From Sporosarcina sp. FSL K6-3457 (GTDB lineage: Bacteria; Bacillota; Bacilli; Bacillales_A; Planococcaceae), in assembly GCF_038007285.1 (NCBI RefSeq), contig NZ_JBBOWX010000001.1:3923501-3987500 (forward strand): a stretch of DNA of 64,000 bases, in the 5' to 3' direction. The notes under the pieces are model-generated. The model saw only the letters and a program-made list of their open reading frames with translations, had not been told where the DNA came from and did not search any database. The position numbers were made by a program, and so were the translations under genes. Below are positions 53,648-62,546 of the stretch, piece after piece. Every line of letters begins with the position of its first letter. Position 1 is the stretch's first letter.

Positions 53648-53995
53648 TTATTCCTCAGTCTTTTTTGTCGTTTGCGCTTTAGTAGTAGATACAGGTTTAG
53701 ATTTCGTCTGTTGTTCTTTCGGATCAAGAGGTTTTACCAAATTATAAACGGACTCGTCTGGACGTGGAATGACGTGTGATCCTAACAGTTCTCCCACACG
53801 CTTGGCGGCTTCACGCCCAGCCTCGACAGCTGCTTGCACAGCTCCTACATCACCTTGAACGAGCACCGTTACGATTCCACCATCCACAAACTCTTGCTTA
53901 ATGAGCCTTACATTAGCCGCTTTAATCATTGCATCTGCCGCTTCCATGGAACCAACTAATCCTTTTGTTTCAATCATTCCGATCGCTTGACTCAT
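53648..53995 (-). CDS. BMC shell protein with a charged C-terminal tail
   Basis: 115 residues from ATG 53995 (GAGAGGTG before it). Residues 1-90 are a single BMC domain like EutM/PduA (IGMIETKGLVGSMEAADAM, HVIPRPDESV) forming hexameric shell tiles. About 25 extra residues, rich in Lys, Thr and Gln, follow (KPLDPKEQQTKSKPV and on); such tails may reach the lumen or outside. It overlaps the eutN-like gene by 26 bases. Confidence 0.92.
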   Translation of the reverse strand: MSQAIGMIETKGLVGSMEAADAMIKAANVRLIKQEFVDGGIVTVLVQGDVGAVQAAVEAGREAAKRVGELLGSHVIPRPDESVYNLVKPLDPKEQQTKSKPVSTTKAQTTKKTEE

Positions 53996-54272
53996 CGAAT
54001 TCACCTCTCTTCACTTCTGTTGAATCGATTATTCCAATTACTACTGCATCAATCGGAATGGGGTTATCTTTATCAATATAACGTGATGAACCGCCACTCG
54101 TTACAATGACTTGGTCACCGATTCCGGCACCGAGCCGATCAGCCGCGACGAAGTGGGTTCTGACCGCATTTCCATAGGCATCCTCAGGTTGAATAATCAA
54201 TAACTTCACACCTTGTAGTCCTTCTTCTTTGCGGGTTGCCCAAACATTGCCAATCACTTTTCCTAGACGCAT
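53970..54272 (-). CDS. eutN: microcompartment vertex protein EutN/CcmL type
   Basis: 100 residues. It starts with MRLGKVIGNVWATRKEEGL and has the AADRLGAGIGDQVIVTSGGSSRY loop, typical of pentamers that close the corners of the shell. It sits between pduL and the second BMC gene. Confidence 0.94.
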   Translation of the reverse strand: MRLGKVIGNVWATRKEEGLQGVKLLIIQPEDAYGNAVRTHFVAADRLGAGIGDQVIVTSGGSSRYIDKDNPIPIDAVVIGIIDSTEVKRGEFDESSDRND

Positions 54273-54288
54273 AACCTATCACCTTTTT

Positions 54289-55161
54289 CTATTTTCTAAC
54301 GGAAATAGATTTACCTAAATCTCTTGCAGTATCACGGGCAAGTGCCGTAATGATTGTGCCCTTTTCCACGATAATTTCAGATGCTTCAATATCCCTGACA
54401 TCATCATTGGATAACAATTTCTTCGTAAAGCTATACTGCTTGTTAACAATACTCTCAGGAGTGCTATGCCCCTCTACTACTTTTTGGCTAACCTCACCAG
54501 GACGAACAACATAACCAGTTGCCCCCTGTGTAATTAACCCCGCATTGGCTTCATCAGTATCGATATGCATTTCCAAACGATAACGCTCAGAAACTCTAAT
54601 CTTCACATTCCGATAAGCAATCGGACGTATACCAGCTGCTTCTACCGTTACATAGTCGCCATCCTGTACACCTAAATTCGTAGCATCCTGGGGTTGCATA
54701 TGAATATGCGCTTGGGCAATAATCAAGCCCTCCTCGAGATAAAGGCTTGCCTTTGTCCCGATTAACGTAAATGCTCCTGAACCTGCAATATTTCCAGATT
54801 CACGGAGTGGCGCTTTAATGCCAAGCTTCATAGCATCTGTCCAGCTGACTTCTGCTTGCGTCAACGAGCGTGCAGGACCAAGTACACGAACACGTTCAAT
54901 GCTCCCTCTTGGCCCGGCAATGACTACTGTCTCATTCGCTGCAAATTGGTTGGGTTGGGACAAATCGGATTTCTTTGTCAATTCATACCCTTTGCCAAAC
55001 AGTATCTCCACATGTTCTTGCGACAAATGGACGTGACGAGCAGAAACAGCGATTGGAATTGTATTAGCAGGAAGTACAGGCTGCTGTTTTGGTTCGCTAT
55101 TTACTTTTGTTAACTGGCCAAGTACTTCTCCCACAATTTTTTCAATCAATTGCTGATTCAT
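54289..55161 (-). CDS. pduL: phosphate acyltransferase PduL type (EutD role)
   Basis: 290 residues. The N-terminus NQQLIEKIVGEVLGQL is an amphipathic helix like known encapsulation peptides. The two PduL domains follow, with zinc-ligand stretches ARHVHLS and QAHIHM and the LGPARSLTQAEVS block. It turns acetyl-CoA into acetyl phosphate and recycles CoA inside the shell. It is about 70 residues longer than usual PduL: the C-terminus has a further domain (DIEASEIIVEKGTIITALARD) of unknown role. Confidence 0.92.
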   Translation of the reverse strand: MNQQLIEKIVGEVLGQLTKVNSEPKQQPVLPANTIPIAVSARHVHLSQEHVEILFGKGYELTKKSDLSQPNQFAANETVVIAGPRGSIERVRVLGPARSLTQAEVSWTDAMKLGIKAPLRESGNIAGSGAFTLIGTKASLYLEEGLIIAQAHIHMQPQDATNLGVQDGDYVTVEAAGIRPIAYRNVKIRVSERYRLEMHIDTDEANAGLITQGATGYVVRPGEVSQKVVEGHSTPESIVNKQYSFTKKLLSNDDVRDIEASEIIVEKGTIITALARDTARDLGKSISVRK

Positions 55162-55194
55162 GTCGTTACCGCCTTTCCTTTACAGCACGCTACA

Positions 55195-55482
55195 TTAGTT
55201 GTCTGATTTAGGTAATAGTATTTCCAACTCATCATGCGGTCTTGGAATGACATGAACAGATAGCAATTCTCCTACACGTTGTGCTGCCGCTGCGCCTGCA
55301 TCTGTAGCTGCTTTCACTGCGCCTACATCTCCACGTACTAAAACCGTTACAATTCCGCCACCTACATGTACTTTCCCAACTAGATGTACACTCGCTGCCT
55401 TCACCATTGCGTCCGCTGCTTCAATTGCACCGACTAATCCTTTAGTTTCTACCATTCCTAACGCTGATCCTTCTCTATTCAT
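55195..55482 (-). CDS. eutM: BMC shell protein EutM
   Basis: 95 residues, one BMC domain: [19 protein letters not shown], the central-pore stretch [21 protein letters not shown] and [11 protein letters not shown]. It forms the main hexameric tiles. It shows high similarity to the second BMC protein at 53648, apart from that protein's tail. Confidence 0.95.
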   Translation of the reverse strand: MNREGSALGMVETKGLVGAIEAADAMVKAASVHLVGKVHVGGGIVTVLVRGDVGAVKAATDAGAAAAQRVGELLSVHVIPRPHDELEILLPKSDN

Positions 55483-55504
55483 GTTTGTTTCCTCCTAGTA
55501 ATTT

Positions 55505-57010
55505 TTAGTTTGATAATTTCTTTACAATTTCATTGACTAGATCTTTCACCATTTCGGGATTGATCGCATCACTTGAATCCATAGATTTCAATACTTGAGA
55601 AACGACTTGCTCTGTCACATCATTTGTATTAGCTGTATGTTGTGGCAGCTGCACTTCTTTAATGCCATAAGCCATTCGTTTAGTATTCAGTAAGTGCTTA
55701 GCCGTCACATTATCAGATGTAATATTACCACCGAACGACCCACAACCTAGCGTCATAGAAGGCATTAAGCCTGTTGTCCCGCCGACTGCTCCAACAGATG
55801 ACATCGTATTGACTAAAATACGCGATACAGGCATATCTACTGCAAATTCACGCGCAATCGCATCTGTTTCTGTATGAATCGAAAGTGAGTGTCCACGACC
55901 ACCCAAGTTTAGCAGGGATAAGCAAAGCTCCTTGGCATGATTCACATCTGACGCTACATACATAGCGAAAACAGGCGATAATTTTTCAAGTGAGAAAGGA
56001 ATGTCCTTACCAACCTTCGTTTCCATCCCAATGATGACACGCGTTCCTTCGGGCAGTGTAATGCCTGCCAATTGGGCGATGAACTGTGGGCTTTTCCCAA
56101 CAATTTTCGGATTCACTTTCCCCGGAATAGGCGAAACGACTTTTTCCATGATGCGCTTTTCTTCATCTGATAAAATATAGGCACCATTTTTCTTTAATTC
56201 ACGGGTAACAAGCTCGACAACATTACGATCCACTACCATTGCTTGTTCTGTTGCACAAATGGTTCCATAATCGAACGATTTACTGTCGATAATATCCTTC
56301 ACTGCTTTTTCAATTTTGGCAGAGCGTTCAATATAAACAGGAACGTTGCCGGGACCAACTCCATATGCAGGTTTCCCAGAGCTATATGCAGCCTTTACTA
56401 ACGCACTACCACCCGTCGCTAAAATTAAATTCACATCGGGATGCGTCATCAATTGTTGCGTCGCGCCCATCGAAGCCATTGTTAAACACTGGATCAACCC
56501 TTTTGGCGCTCCCGCCGCTACTGCCGCTGCATCACAAACCTTCAATGCTTCATGTGTACATTGGACTGCGTATGGATGCGGACTCACGACAATCGAATTT
56601 CTTGTTTTTAAGGCGATTAAGGTTTTAAAATAGGCCGTCGACGTTGGGTTTGTTGTTGGAATAATAGCTGCCACTACACCAAAAGGAGCCGCTATCTCCA
56701 CCACTTTTTTTACTTTGTCTTCCCCAATCACACCGACTGTTTTCAAATCCTTGATGCTTTCATAAACATCTCTTGAGCCAACTTCATTTTTAATCGTTTT
56801 ATGGGCAGCCACACCCATTCCTGTTTCTTCTACTGCCATCTTGCCAAGTCGCTCTGACTGTTCAAAAGCTGCATCCGCAACTGCCTTCACAATCCGATCC
56901 ACTTGCTCTTGTGTAAAACTCATATAAGCTAATTGCGCTTCTTTTGCCGTTTGCACAGCTGTACGCATTTCCTGGAGAGCTAATAAATCAGCATCTATTG
57001 CTGTTACCAT
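55505..57010 (-). CDS. eutE: acetaldehyde dehydrogenase, CoA-acylating, EutE
   Basis: 501 residues behind AAAGGAGGG. The catalytic cysteine is in YGTICATEQAM; the NAD-binding GPGNVPVYIE and TGGSALVKAAYSSG are seen. It oxidises acetaldehyde from EutBC to acetyl-CoA within the compartment. The last 18 residues NPEMVKDLVNEIVKKLSN form an amphipathic helix after a linker of about 35 residues, a probable encapsulation peptide at the C-terminus, whereas E. coli EutE has it at the N-terminus. Confidence 0.95.
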   Translation of the reverse strand: MVTAIDADLLALQEMRTAVQTAKEAQLAYMSFTQEQVDRIVKAVADAAFEQSERLGKMAVEETGMGVAAHKTIKNEVGSRDVYESIKDLKTVGVIGEDKVKKVVEIAAPFGVVAAIIPTTNPTSTAYFKTLIALKTRNSIVVSPHPYAVQCTHEALKVCDAAAVAAGAPKGLIQCLTMASMGATQQLMTHPDVNLILATGGSALVKAAYSSGKPAYGVGPGNVPVYIERSAKIEKAVKDIIDSKSFDYGTICATEQAMVVDRNVVELVTRELKKNGAYILSDEEKRIMEKVVSPIPGKVNPKIVGKSPQFIAQLAGITLPEGTRVIIGMETKVGKDIPFSLEKLSPVFAMYVASDVNHAKELCLSLLNLGGRGHSLSIHTETDAIAREFAVDMPVSRILVNTMSSVGAVGGTTGLMPSMTLGCGSFGGNITSDNVTAKHLLNTKRMAYGIKEVQLPQHTANTNDVTEQVVSQVLKSMDSSDAINPEMVKDLVNEIVKKLSN

Positions 57011-57026
57011 TGCACTCCCTCCTTTC

Positions 57027-57674
57027 TTAATAATCTAATGGTCGATTTGCCATATTCATAATAGCTTCTCGAAACGCATCTGCCGCCGCCTTACAAGAAG
57101 ACTGACTGCCTGTTAATAATCCGCCACCAAAATTTGTTTCAGACGGTGGGGCAAAGAATTCACAGACGCTAACATCCGCCGCCTTTAATGCCGCATCCAG
57201 TCCTACAATTGCTTCGATAGGTGGAGCAATCAAGTACGCAAGCGATTGTCCTGTCGCAACACCGGCTACCTCTGCTAAATAGTGACCACAACTTGAAATC
57301 GTATGGGCAAACAATGCATGATTGTCATCATCATTAATCGCTTCAAAGTAAGCCGTACTGTGAACTGTTGTCCGAATTGAATCCAGGCCACTCTTCACTT
57401 CGTCCGGAGAAGAACCAGCTATGATACCGATAAATTCTCCCGAAAGTGGACCTGACGCATGTGCTGATCCTGCGTAAAAGCTCTTCGCGTAGACCACTTC
57501 AACATCCGCATCTTTTGTCGCCTGATCGGCGGCTGTATAACCAACGTCATCAATCGTCGTTGTAAATAATCCTAAACTCCGCTGATGCGATTTTAAATTG
57601 AACTTCGCTGCTAACCCAGCATCTACATTAGGGATCACTTGCATAGACAAAATTTCCGCATGAATTTTCTTCAT
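57027..57674 (-). CDS. eutL: tandem-BMC shell protein EutL
   Basis: 215 residues, the EutL size, consisting of two circularly permuted BMC domains that form a trimer with a gated pore. PDEVKSGL, AHASGPLSGEFIGIIAG and APPSETNFGGGLLTGSQ match EutL. The ribosome site GGAGG is 12 bases before ATG. Confidence 0.94.
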   Translation of the reverse strand: MKKIHAEILSMQVIPNVDAGLAAKFNLKSHQRSLGLFTTTIDDVGYTAADQATKDADVEVVYAKSFYAGSAHASGPLSGEFIGIIAGSSPDEVKSGLDSIRTTVHSTAYFEAINDDDNHALFAHTISSCGHYLAEVAGVATGQSLAYLIAPPIEAIVGLDAALKAADVSVCEFFAPPSETNFGGGLLTGSQSSCKAAADAFREAIMNMANRPLDY

Positions 57675-57690
57675 GACATCTGCACGCCTC

Positions 57691-58668
57691 CTATCCTTCC
57701 TTCTTCACGAGTGAAACGCCACTTGCTTCATACTTCAATATCTTTTGAATCACTGTTCCTAAATAGGCACCCGCTTCAACAGGAGGAATACCACCTTTAT
57801 GAATATTGGAAACAACCATGCGATCCGCTTCAATCGTTCCAATACGCGGCTTGTAGCATATATAAGCACTGAGTGACTCAGCTGAAACGAGTCCAGGACG
57901 TTCACCTATTAAGATAATGACGATATCCGGCTGCAGAATTTCTCCAATTTCATCCATCAAAGCAACTCTGCCTTTATCGACATAAAAACTCGTACCTACT
58001 TCAATGTTCAAGTTGGCTAATGATTGCTTTAAAGAAAGATAGACGTCTTCCAAATTCTCTTCAATGGCAATTGCACTTAAACCATTCGAAGCAACGATTT
58101 GAACGGTCGGAGCATGCTCGCATTTTGCTTTCACTGTCGTCTTGGAGTCATCCGATAGACGTCTTCCTAAGTCCGGACGTCTAATATACTCTTCCTTGTC
58201 CTGTACTTTTGAGTGAACTTGGAAGAAATCTAAACGATCCAAAATTTCAGTTGGCACCTCACCATATACTGCGTCTACAGCTGCCGCGTGGTCATAACGA
58301 AATTGCAGCCACGTATTCGTTTTAGGCCTTGAGCCAGCTCTTCCAACTGCAATTCGAGCAGGTGTTTTTTTACGGAGCTCTGCTAAATAAGCTTCTTTTT
58401 TGTCATCATCTACTGAAGGATCCGCTTTACTAACCTTCGCCTTTACTAGGTTAGACTTCTTTTCCTCAGCAACTGTACTGAAAAACTTCACTTCTCCAGA
58501 AGGTGTTTCACGTATTTTTTCTTCGCTCAGACTATTTCCTACTGGTGTATGTTGAAACAGGTTAACGAGTGGCTCCTTGTTACTTTCATAACTGCTTGGC
58601 GTCAATTGATTTGTTTGCAGTTTTTCAACTACTAACTTCGTAATTTGTTGAATCAGTTGTTCATCCAC
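57691..58668 (-). CDS. eutC: ethanolamine ammonia-lyase small subunit EutC
   Basis: About 325 residues. I favour GTG 58668, eight bases after AGGAGG, over the ATG two codons upstream that is too near the ribosome site. The N-terminus DEQLIQQITKLVVEKLQ is an amphipathic helix of the encapsulation type, followed by a 70-residue low-complexity linker and the EutC core (ARIAVGRAGSRPKTNTWLQFRYDHAAA, SNGLSAIAIEEN, GERPGLVSAESLSAYICYKP). With EutB it uses adenosylcobalamin to split ethanolamine to acetaldehyde and ammonia. Confidence 0.95.
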   Translation of the reverse strand: MDEQLIQQITKLVVEKLQTNQLTPSSYESNKEPLVNLFQHTPVGNSLSEEKIRETPSGEVKFFSTVAEEKKSNLVKAKVSKADPSVDDDKKEAYLAELRKKTPARIAVGRAGSRPKTNTWLQFRYDHAAAVDAVYGEVPTEILDRLDFFQVHSKVQDKEEYIRRPDLGRRLSDDSKTTVKAKCEHAPTVQIVASNGLSAIAIEENLEDVYLSLKQSLANLNIEVGTSFYVDKGRVALMDEIGEILQPDIVIILIGERPGLVSAESLSAYICYKPRIGTIEADRMVVSNIHKGGIPPVEAGAYLGTVIQKILKYEASGVSLVKKEG

Positions 58669-58680
58669 AGACATCACCTC

Positions 58681-60045
58681 CTAACGTGTAAATAGAGTAG
58701 CGTCTCCAGCGCGAGCGCTTAGACGACCATTTTCGTAAATCCCCATTTTTTCAAGCCATTTGAGATATTCGGGTGATGGTGTTTTACCAAACGTCTGTAA
58801 AAGCGTCGCGATATCGTGGTAGCTCATCGACTGGTAATTCAGCATCACATCATCCCCCATTGGAGCCGAGATAATGAAGTTCACACCCGCCGCTGATAAT
58901 AAAACCCCTAAATCCTCAATGTCATTTTGATCCGCTTTAATGTGGTTTGTATAACAAATATCGACACCCATCGGAAGACCGTGCATTTTACCCATAAAAT
59001 GATCTTCGAGTCCTGCGCGAATCACTTGTTTACTGTCATACAAATACTCTGGACCAATAAAACCAACAACCGTGTTCACAATAAATGGATCATAATGTCT
59101 TGCGAAACCATAGTTACGAGACTCTAACGTCAATTGGTCAATTCCAAAATGTGCTTCCGCGGACAATTCCGAACCTTGCCCCGTCTCAAAATACATCACT
59201 TGCGGACCGGATCCCGTTCCTTGCTTCAACGCAAGGTCTTTTGCTTCCGCAATCAATTCAGCAGATATCCCGAACGAGCGATTCGCAACTTCGGTTCCTG
59301 CAATACTTTGGAAAATCATATCTGCAGGGGCTCCTTGTTGAATCGCCTTCATCTGTGTCGTCACATGCGCCAACACACAGTTTTGCGCTGGAATTTCCCA
59401 TTCGTTCATGAAATCCTTTGTGGCATGCAATAGACGTTTGACACTTTCAACTGAATCATCAACCGGGTTGATGCCAATAACTGCATCGCCGACACCGTAT
59501 GACAACCCCTCCTTCAGTGAAGCAATCATTCCATCTACGTTATCCGTTGGATGATTGGGTTGCAGACGTGATGCAATAGTTCCCTTATGACCAATCGTAA
59601 TATTACAGGTCGTTAAAATTTCTACTTTGTTTGCAGCATGCACTAAATCCAAGTTCGACATTAGCTTTGCAACTGCCGCGATCATTTCGGAGGTCAATCC
59701 CCTACTAATGCGTTTGAGCTCACGGTCACCGACTTCATGACTTAAAATGTATTCCCGTAATTCAGCGACACTCCAATTCTTGATTTCAGCATAAATTCTT
59801 TCGTTTATGTCTCCCTCAATAATCTGAGAAACTTCATCGTTTTCAATTGGAATTAACGGGTTGTTACGAATTTCACTGAGTAAAATGTCGCTGAGGACCG
59901 TTTTTGCCGCAATTCGTTCTTGTACGGTTTCTGCCGCGACACCCGCTAGGCGGTCTCCTGATTTTTCCTCATTTGCTTTTGCCATTACTTCTTTCAGATC
60001 AGCGAATGTATAGCTTACTCCGCCTAAAACTGTTTTTAAATTCAC
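58681..60045 (-). CDS. eutB: ethanolamine ammonia-lyase large subunit EutB
   Basis: 454 residues, the usual length. A TIM-barrel with family stretches ITTCNITIGHKGTIASRLQ-like TTCNITIGHKG, DAVIGINPVDDSVESV, QSIAGTEVANRSFGI and CYTNHIKADQNDIED is seen. It carries the catalytic site; the cobalamin sits between EutB and EutC. It has a GGAGGG ribosome site and follows eutA. Confidence 0.97.
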   Translation of the reverse strand: MNLKTVLGGVSYTFADLKEVMAKANEEKSGDRLAGVAAETVQERIAAKTVLSDILLSEIRNNPLIPIENDEVSQIIEGDINERIYAEIKNWSVAELREYILSHEVGDRELKRISRGLTSEMIAAVAKLMSNLDLVHAANKVEILTTCNITIGHKGTIASRLQPNHPTDNVDGMIASLKEGLSYGVGDAVIGINPVDDSVESVKRLLHATKDFMNEWEIPAQNCVLAHVTTQMKAIQQGAPADMIFQSIAGTEVANRSFGISAELIAEAKDLALKQGTGSGPQVMYFETGQGSELSAEAHFGIDQLTLESRNYGFARHYDPFIVNTVVGFIGPEYLYDSKQVIRAGLEDHFMGKMHGLPMGVDICYTNHIKADQNDIEDLGVLLSAAGVNFIISAPMGDDVMLNYQSMSYHDIATLLQTFGKTPSPEYLKWLEKMGIYENGRLSARAGDATLFTR

Positions 60046-60061
60046 TGGTTAACACCCTCCT

Positions 60062-61516
60062 TCACGACGAGTGAAATGTTAATGTTTTAACGACTACTGG
60101 GACAACGCCTGATTCAAGGGATCTCCCAATATCGATATAATCACCTTGTTCAACAGAGATTTGATCGATACAAATGACGCTTTGCCTCACATTCATAGCC
60201 ATCAGCGTCTGACCAACTACTTTTGCATGGTCTGATTGCAGCACCAATACAATCGGCTGATTTGGGTCAGGGCGCTGTTCCATCACTTGAATGACGGCTG
60301 CTGCTAGCTGTTGAATATCTCGGAATCCCATATAGGGCAGCTCTGAAATATAGAGAGCGAAGTTTTGCCCTTCCTTCGATGCATCAAACATGTCAATCGC
60401 ATGTTTGATAGCAATCTCAAAGTTTTCCAATCCTTTTTGAAGATCTGACTGAAAGGCATAATTGTAAACAGGTAGGTTTTTTAACGGTAATTCATGAGGC
60501 GCCACTTGAATCGTAGCTCCACTAATTTCCGTTGTTTGTGTACCTGCGCCAAGTACAGTTGCCCGCACTGTTTCAACTGGCTCCATCCACAAAAAGCTTT
60601 GCAATATTTCATTTCTTTGTAGAGCCTGTGCTAATTGCACGCCTATATCATCATACTTAGCTAGTTGCCCACCGATTGATTCGTGACTATACATACATTC
60701 AGAAATACCACCTGAGAAAACAAGCACTTCAATTTCCTCTGTCCAGTTAGGGCGATGTCCAAGCAATAAAACCGAATCCTCTTCTTGCAATTCATTTTTT
60801 AATACTCTACCGAGCGACTCGGCCATGAAATCGGTTACAAACTCTATACCGGCCGCACCCGTAGAATCACCAATTTGCAAGGAACGATTATTGTCAGCTA
60901 AGAGCTGTTGAACTGGTCGAGAAATCGAACGAATTTTTTGCTCTTTATACTCAATGAGTCGTCCTCCGATATGCATCGTACATGTACCCAGAAGAACCTT
61001 ATCTTTATAGACCGCAATGTTAGCCGTTCCTCCACCGATATCAATATTGGCAATCACTTTTCCACTTTGACCCGAATAGTCATAGGCACCAGAACCTTTA
61101 GCCGCGATAATTCCTTCTAAATCTGGTCCAGCCGTAGCGACTAAGAAATCGCCAACCTCACCCGATAAATAATGGAGCATCTCACTGGCATTACGCTTCG
61201 TCGCCGTTTCTCCTGTAATAATGACTGCGCCCGTCTCAATTTGAGAAGCTTCAATACCGGCTTGCTCATATTCAGAACGAACGATTTTTTCGACTTCTGC
61301 CACATTGATTGTAAAAGGATCCGTCAGCGGCGTTCTAAAAATAGGACTTTTATATAAAATTTCTTTATCCACAATTTCAATTCTAGGAACATGCGACGTA
61401 CCTGCTACATTCGTTAACGAAAATCGGCTAATGATTAACTTCGTTGTGCTTGTGCCAATGTCAATCCCAGCACTAATCATCGTCTCTTGCTTTCGCCTGA
61501 AATTGTTCACATACAC
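60062..61516 (-). CDS. eutA: ethanolamine ammonia-lyase reactivating factor EutA
   Basis: 484 residues. An actin/Hsp70-like ATPase with phosphate loops SAGIDIGTSTTKL and VIANIDIGGGTANIAVY. It removes damaged cobalamin from EutBC. The ATG 61516 has GGAGG five bases before it, giving 12 residues in front of the core; an internal ATG 61480 has a weaker site. A terminator/attenuator lies in its leader. Confidence 0.94.
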   Translation of the reverse strand: MYVNNFRRKQETMISAGIDIGTSTTKLIISRFSLTNVAGTSHVPRIEIVDKEILYKSPIFRTPLTDPFTINVAEVEKIVRSEYEQAGIEASQIETGAVIITGETATKRNASEMLHYLSGEVGDFLVATAGPDLEGIIAAKGSGAYDYSGQSGKVIANIDIGGGTANIAVYKDKVLLGTCTMHIGGRLIEYKEQKIRSISRPVQQLLADNNRSLQIGDSTGAAGIEFVTDFMAESLGRVLKNELQEEDSVLLLGHRPNWTEEIEVLVFSGGISECMYSHESIGGQLAKYDDIGVQLAQALQRNEILQSFLWMEPVETVRATVLGAGTQTTEISGATIQVAPHELPLKNLPVYNYAFQSDLQKGLENFEIAIKHAIDMFDASKEGQNFALYISELPYMGFRDIQQLAAAVIQVMEQRPDPNQPIVLVLQSDHAKVVGQTLMAMNVRQSVICIDQISVEQGDYIDIGRSLESGVVPVVVKTLTFHSS

Positions 61517-61542
61517 ACCTCCGAAGACTTTACCTGAATGAA

Positions 61543-61603
61543 GATAAAAAAAGCGCCTTTACAGACCCGAAGAAATATCCTCGAGCAGTAAAGGCGCCTT
61601 TGC
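61543..61603 (-). terminator. attenuator-like hairpin between eutP and eutA
   Basis: On the minus strand AAAGGCGCCTTTAC pairs with GTAAAGGCGCTTT, enclosing a small inner hairpin (CTCGAGGA with TCTTCGGG), and seven T follow. In Firmicutes such terminators inside eut operons are controlled by the ANTAR protein EutV, which binds a double hairpin. I could not define the EutV hairpin pair with certainty. Confidence 0.75.
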
Positions 61604-61634
61604 CAAATTATCAACTTTTAATAGCCTAAACATA

Positions 61635-62156
61635 TCAAACATTACGCGAATTGTAAAGGAAGTCTGTGAATATAAGTTTTTCATCTTTAGCCGCTACCAC
61701 GAAATTTTTCATGGCAGCCATATTATTTAACTTTACCAATTCTCTTAAATACTCTATGCCAATTCCTTCAACTGACGAAGTTATCACAATGGGGCCACTG
61801 GTAATGACTGACTTCACCATTCCAACGGCTCGCTCGATGTCCGCATTTGGATGGTCACTTTTAGTAATGACACCAATCGGCAGCTTCGCTATCCCTGTAC
61901 TAAATCCAGGTGGAAAAATAATTTTACCGTTTGTTGCATCCTGCAAGTACAAAACATGCGTGACTTCTAAAGCGGTTGCCATAATGTTTTTATAGAAAAA
62001 TGGATTTTCTGTATATTCCCCAGGCGTATCTACAATCCAATCATGATAAATGAGCGTCTGCGTTTTAACAGCTTCAACTTTTTTCCCTAATAACGCATTC
62101 GTCAATGTGGATTTCCCAGCACCAATCGCACCAATTAGCATGGCTCTATTTTTCAT
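61635..62156 (-). CDS. eutP: EutP/PduV small GTPase-like protein
   Basis: 173 residues. A Ras-like fold with P-loop GAIGAGKS (9-16), DTPGEY and TKSD (G4). EutP of other bacteria was linked to acetate kinase activity or to placing the compartment. It lies between eutS and eutA. Confidence 0.92.
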   Translation of the reverse strand: MKNRAMLIGAIGAGKSTLTNALLGKKVEAVKTQTLIYHDWIVDTPGEYTENPFFYKNIMATALEVTHVLYLQDATNGKIIFPPGFSTGIAKLPIGVITKSDHPNADIERAVGMVKSVITSGPIVITSSVEGIGIEYLRELVKLNNMAAMKNFVVAAKDEKLIFTDFLYNSRNV

Positions 62157-62171
62157 CTGTAGAACACATCC

Positions 62172-62513
62172 TTATGACTTTGTGATGAATGCTGGCGTAT
62201 ATCCAAGTCTTTCAGAAAGAAATTTATTAATTTCATTCATTGCCACGTCCACCTCGGAAACACTACCCACAATGACGAGACTTCCTGTAAAACGATCCAG
62301 GAAACCAATCTTAACACTCGCTGATTTTGTAGCTAAATCCCCTGCGATAATAACCGTTTCACTCGGCGTACAAGTCATTATGCCTAAAGCACCTGCTTCT
62401 TGAATCCCTAGCTTCTGGAACATATCAGGATCTGGATTAGCGATTAAATGACTTAATGTTATTTGTTTACCTGGTACAAATTCCTGGATAAATCTTTTTT
62501 TCTCTTCACTCAT
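62172..62513 (-). CDS. eutS: BMC shell protein EutS
   Basis: 113 residues from ATG 62513 (AAAGGAG before it). A circularly permuted BMC domain: EFVPGKQITLSHLIANPD, then GIMTCTPSETVIIAGDLATK and SERLGYTPAFITKS. It forms bent hexamers at shell edges. Confidence 0.95.
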   Translation of the reverse strand: MSEEKKRFIQEFVPGKQITLSHLIANPDPDMFQKLGIQEAGALGIMTCTPSETVIIAGDLATKSASVKIGFLDRFTGSLVIVGSVSEVDVAMNEINKFLSERLGYTPAFITKS

Positions 62514-62546
62514 TTTACTCACTCCTTTCATCTGCCTACACAGAGA

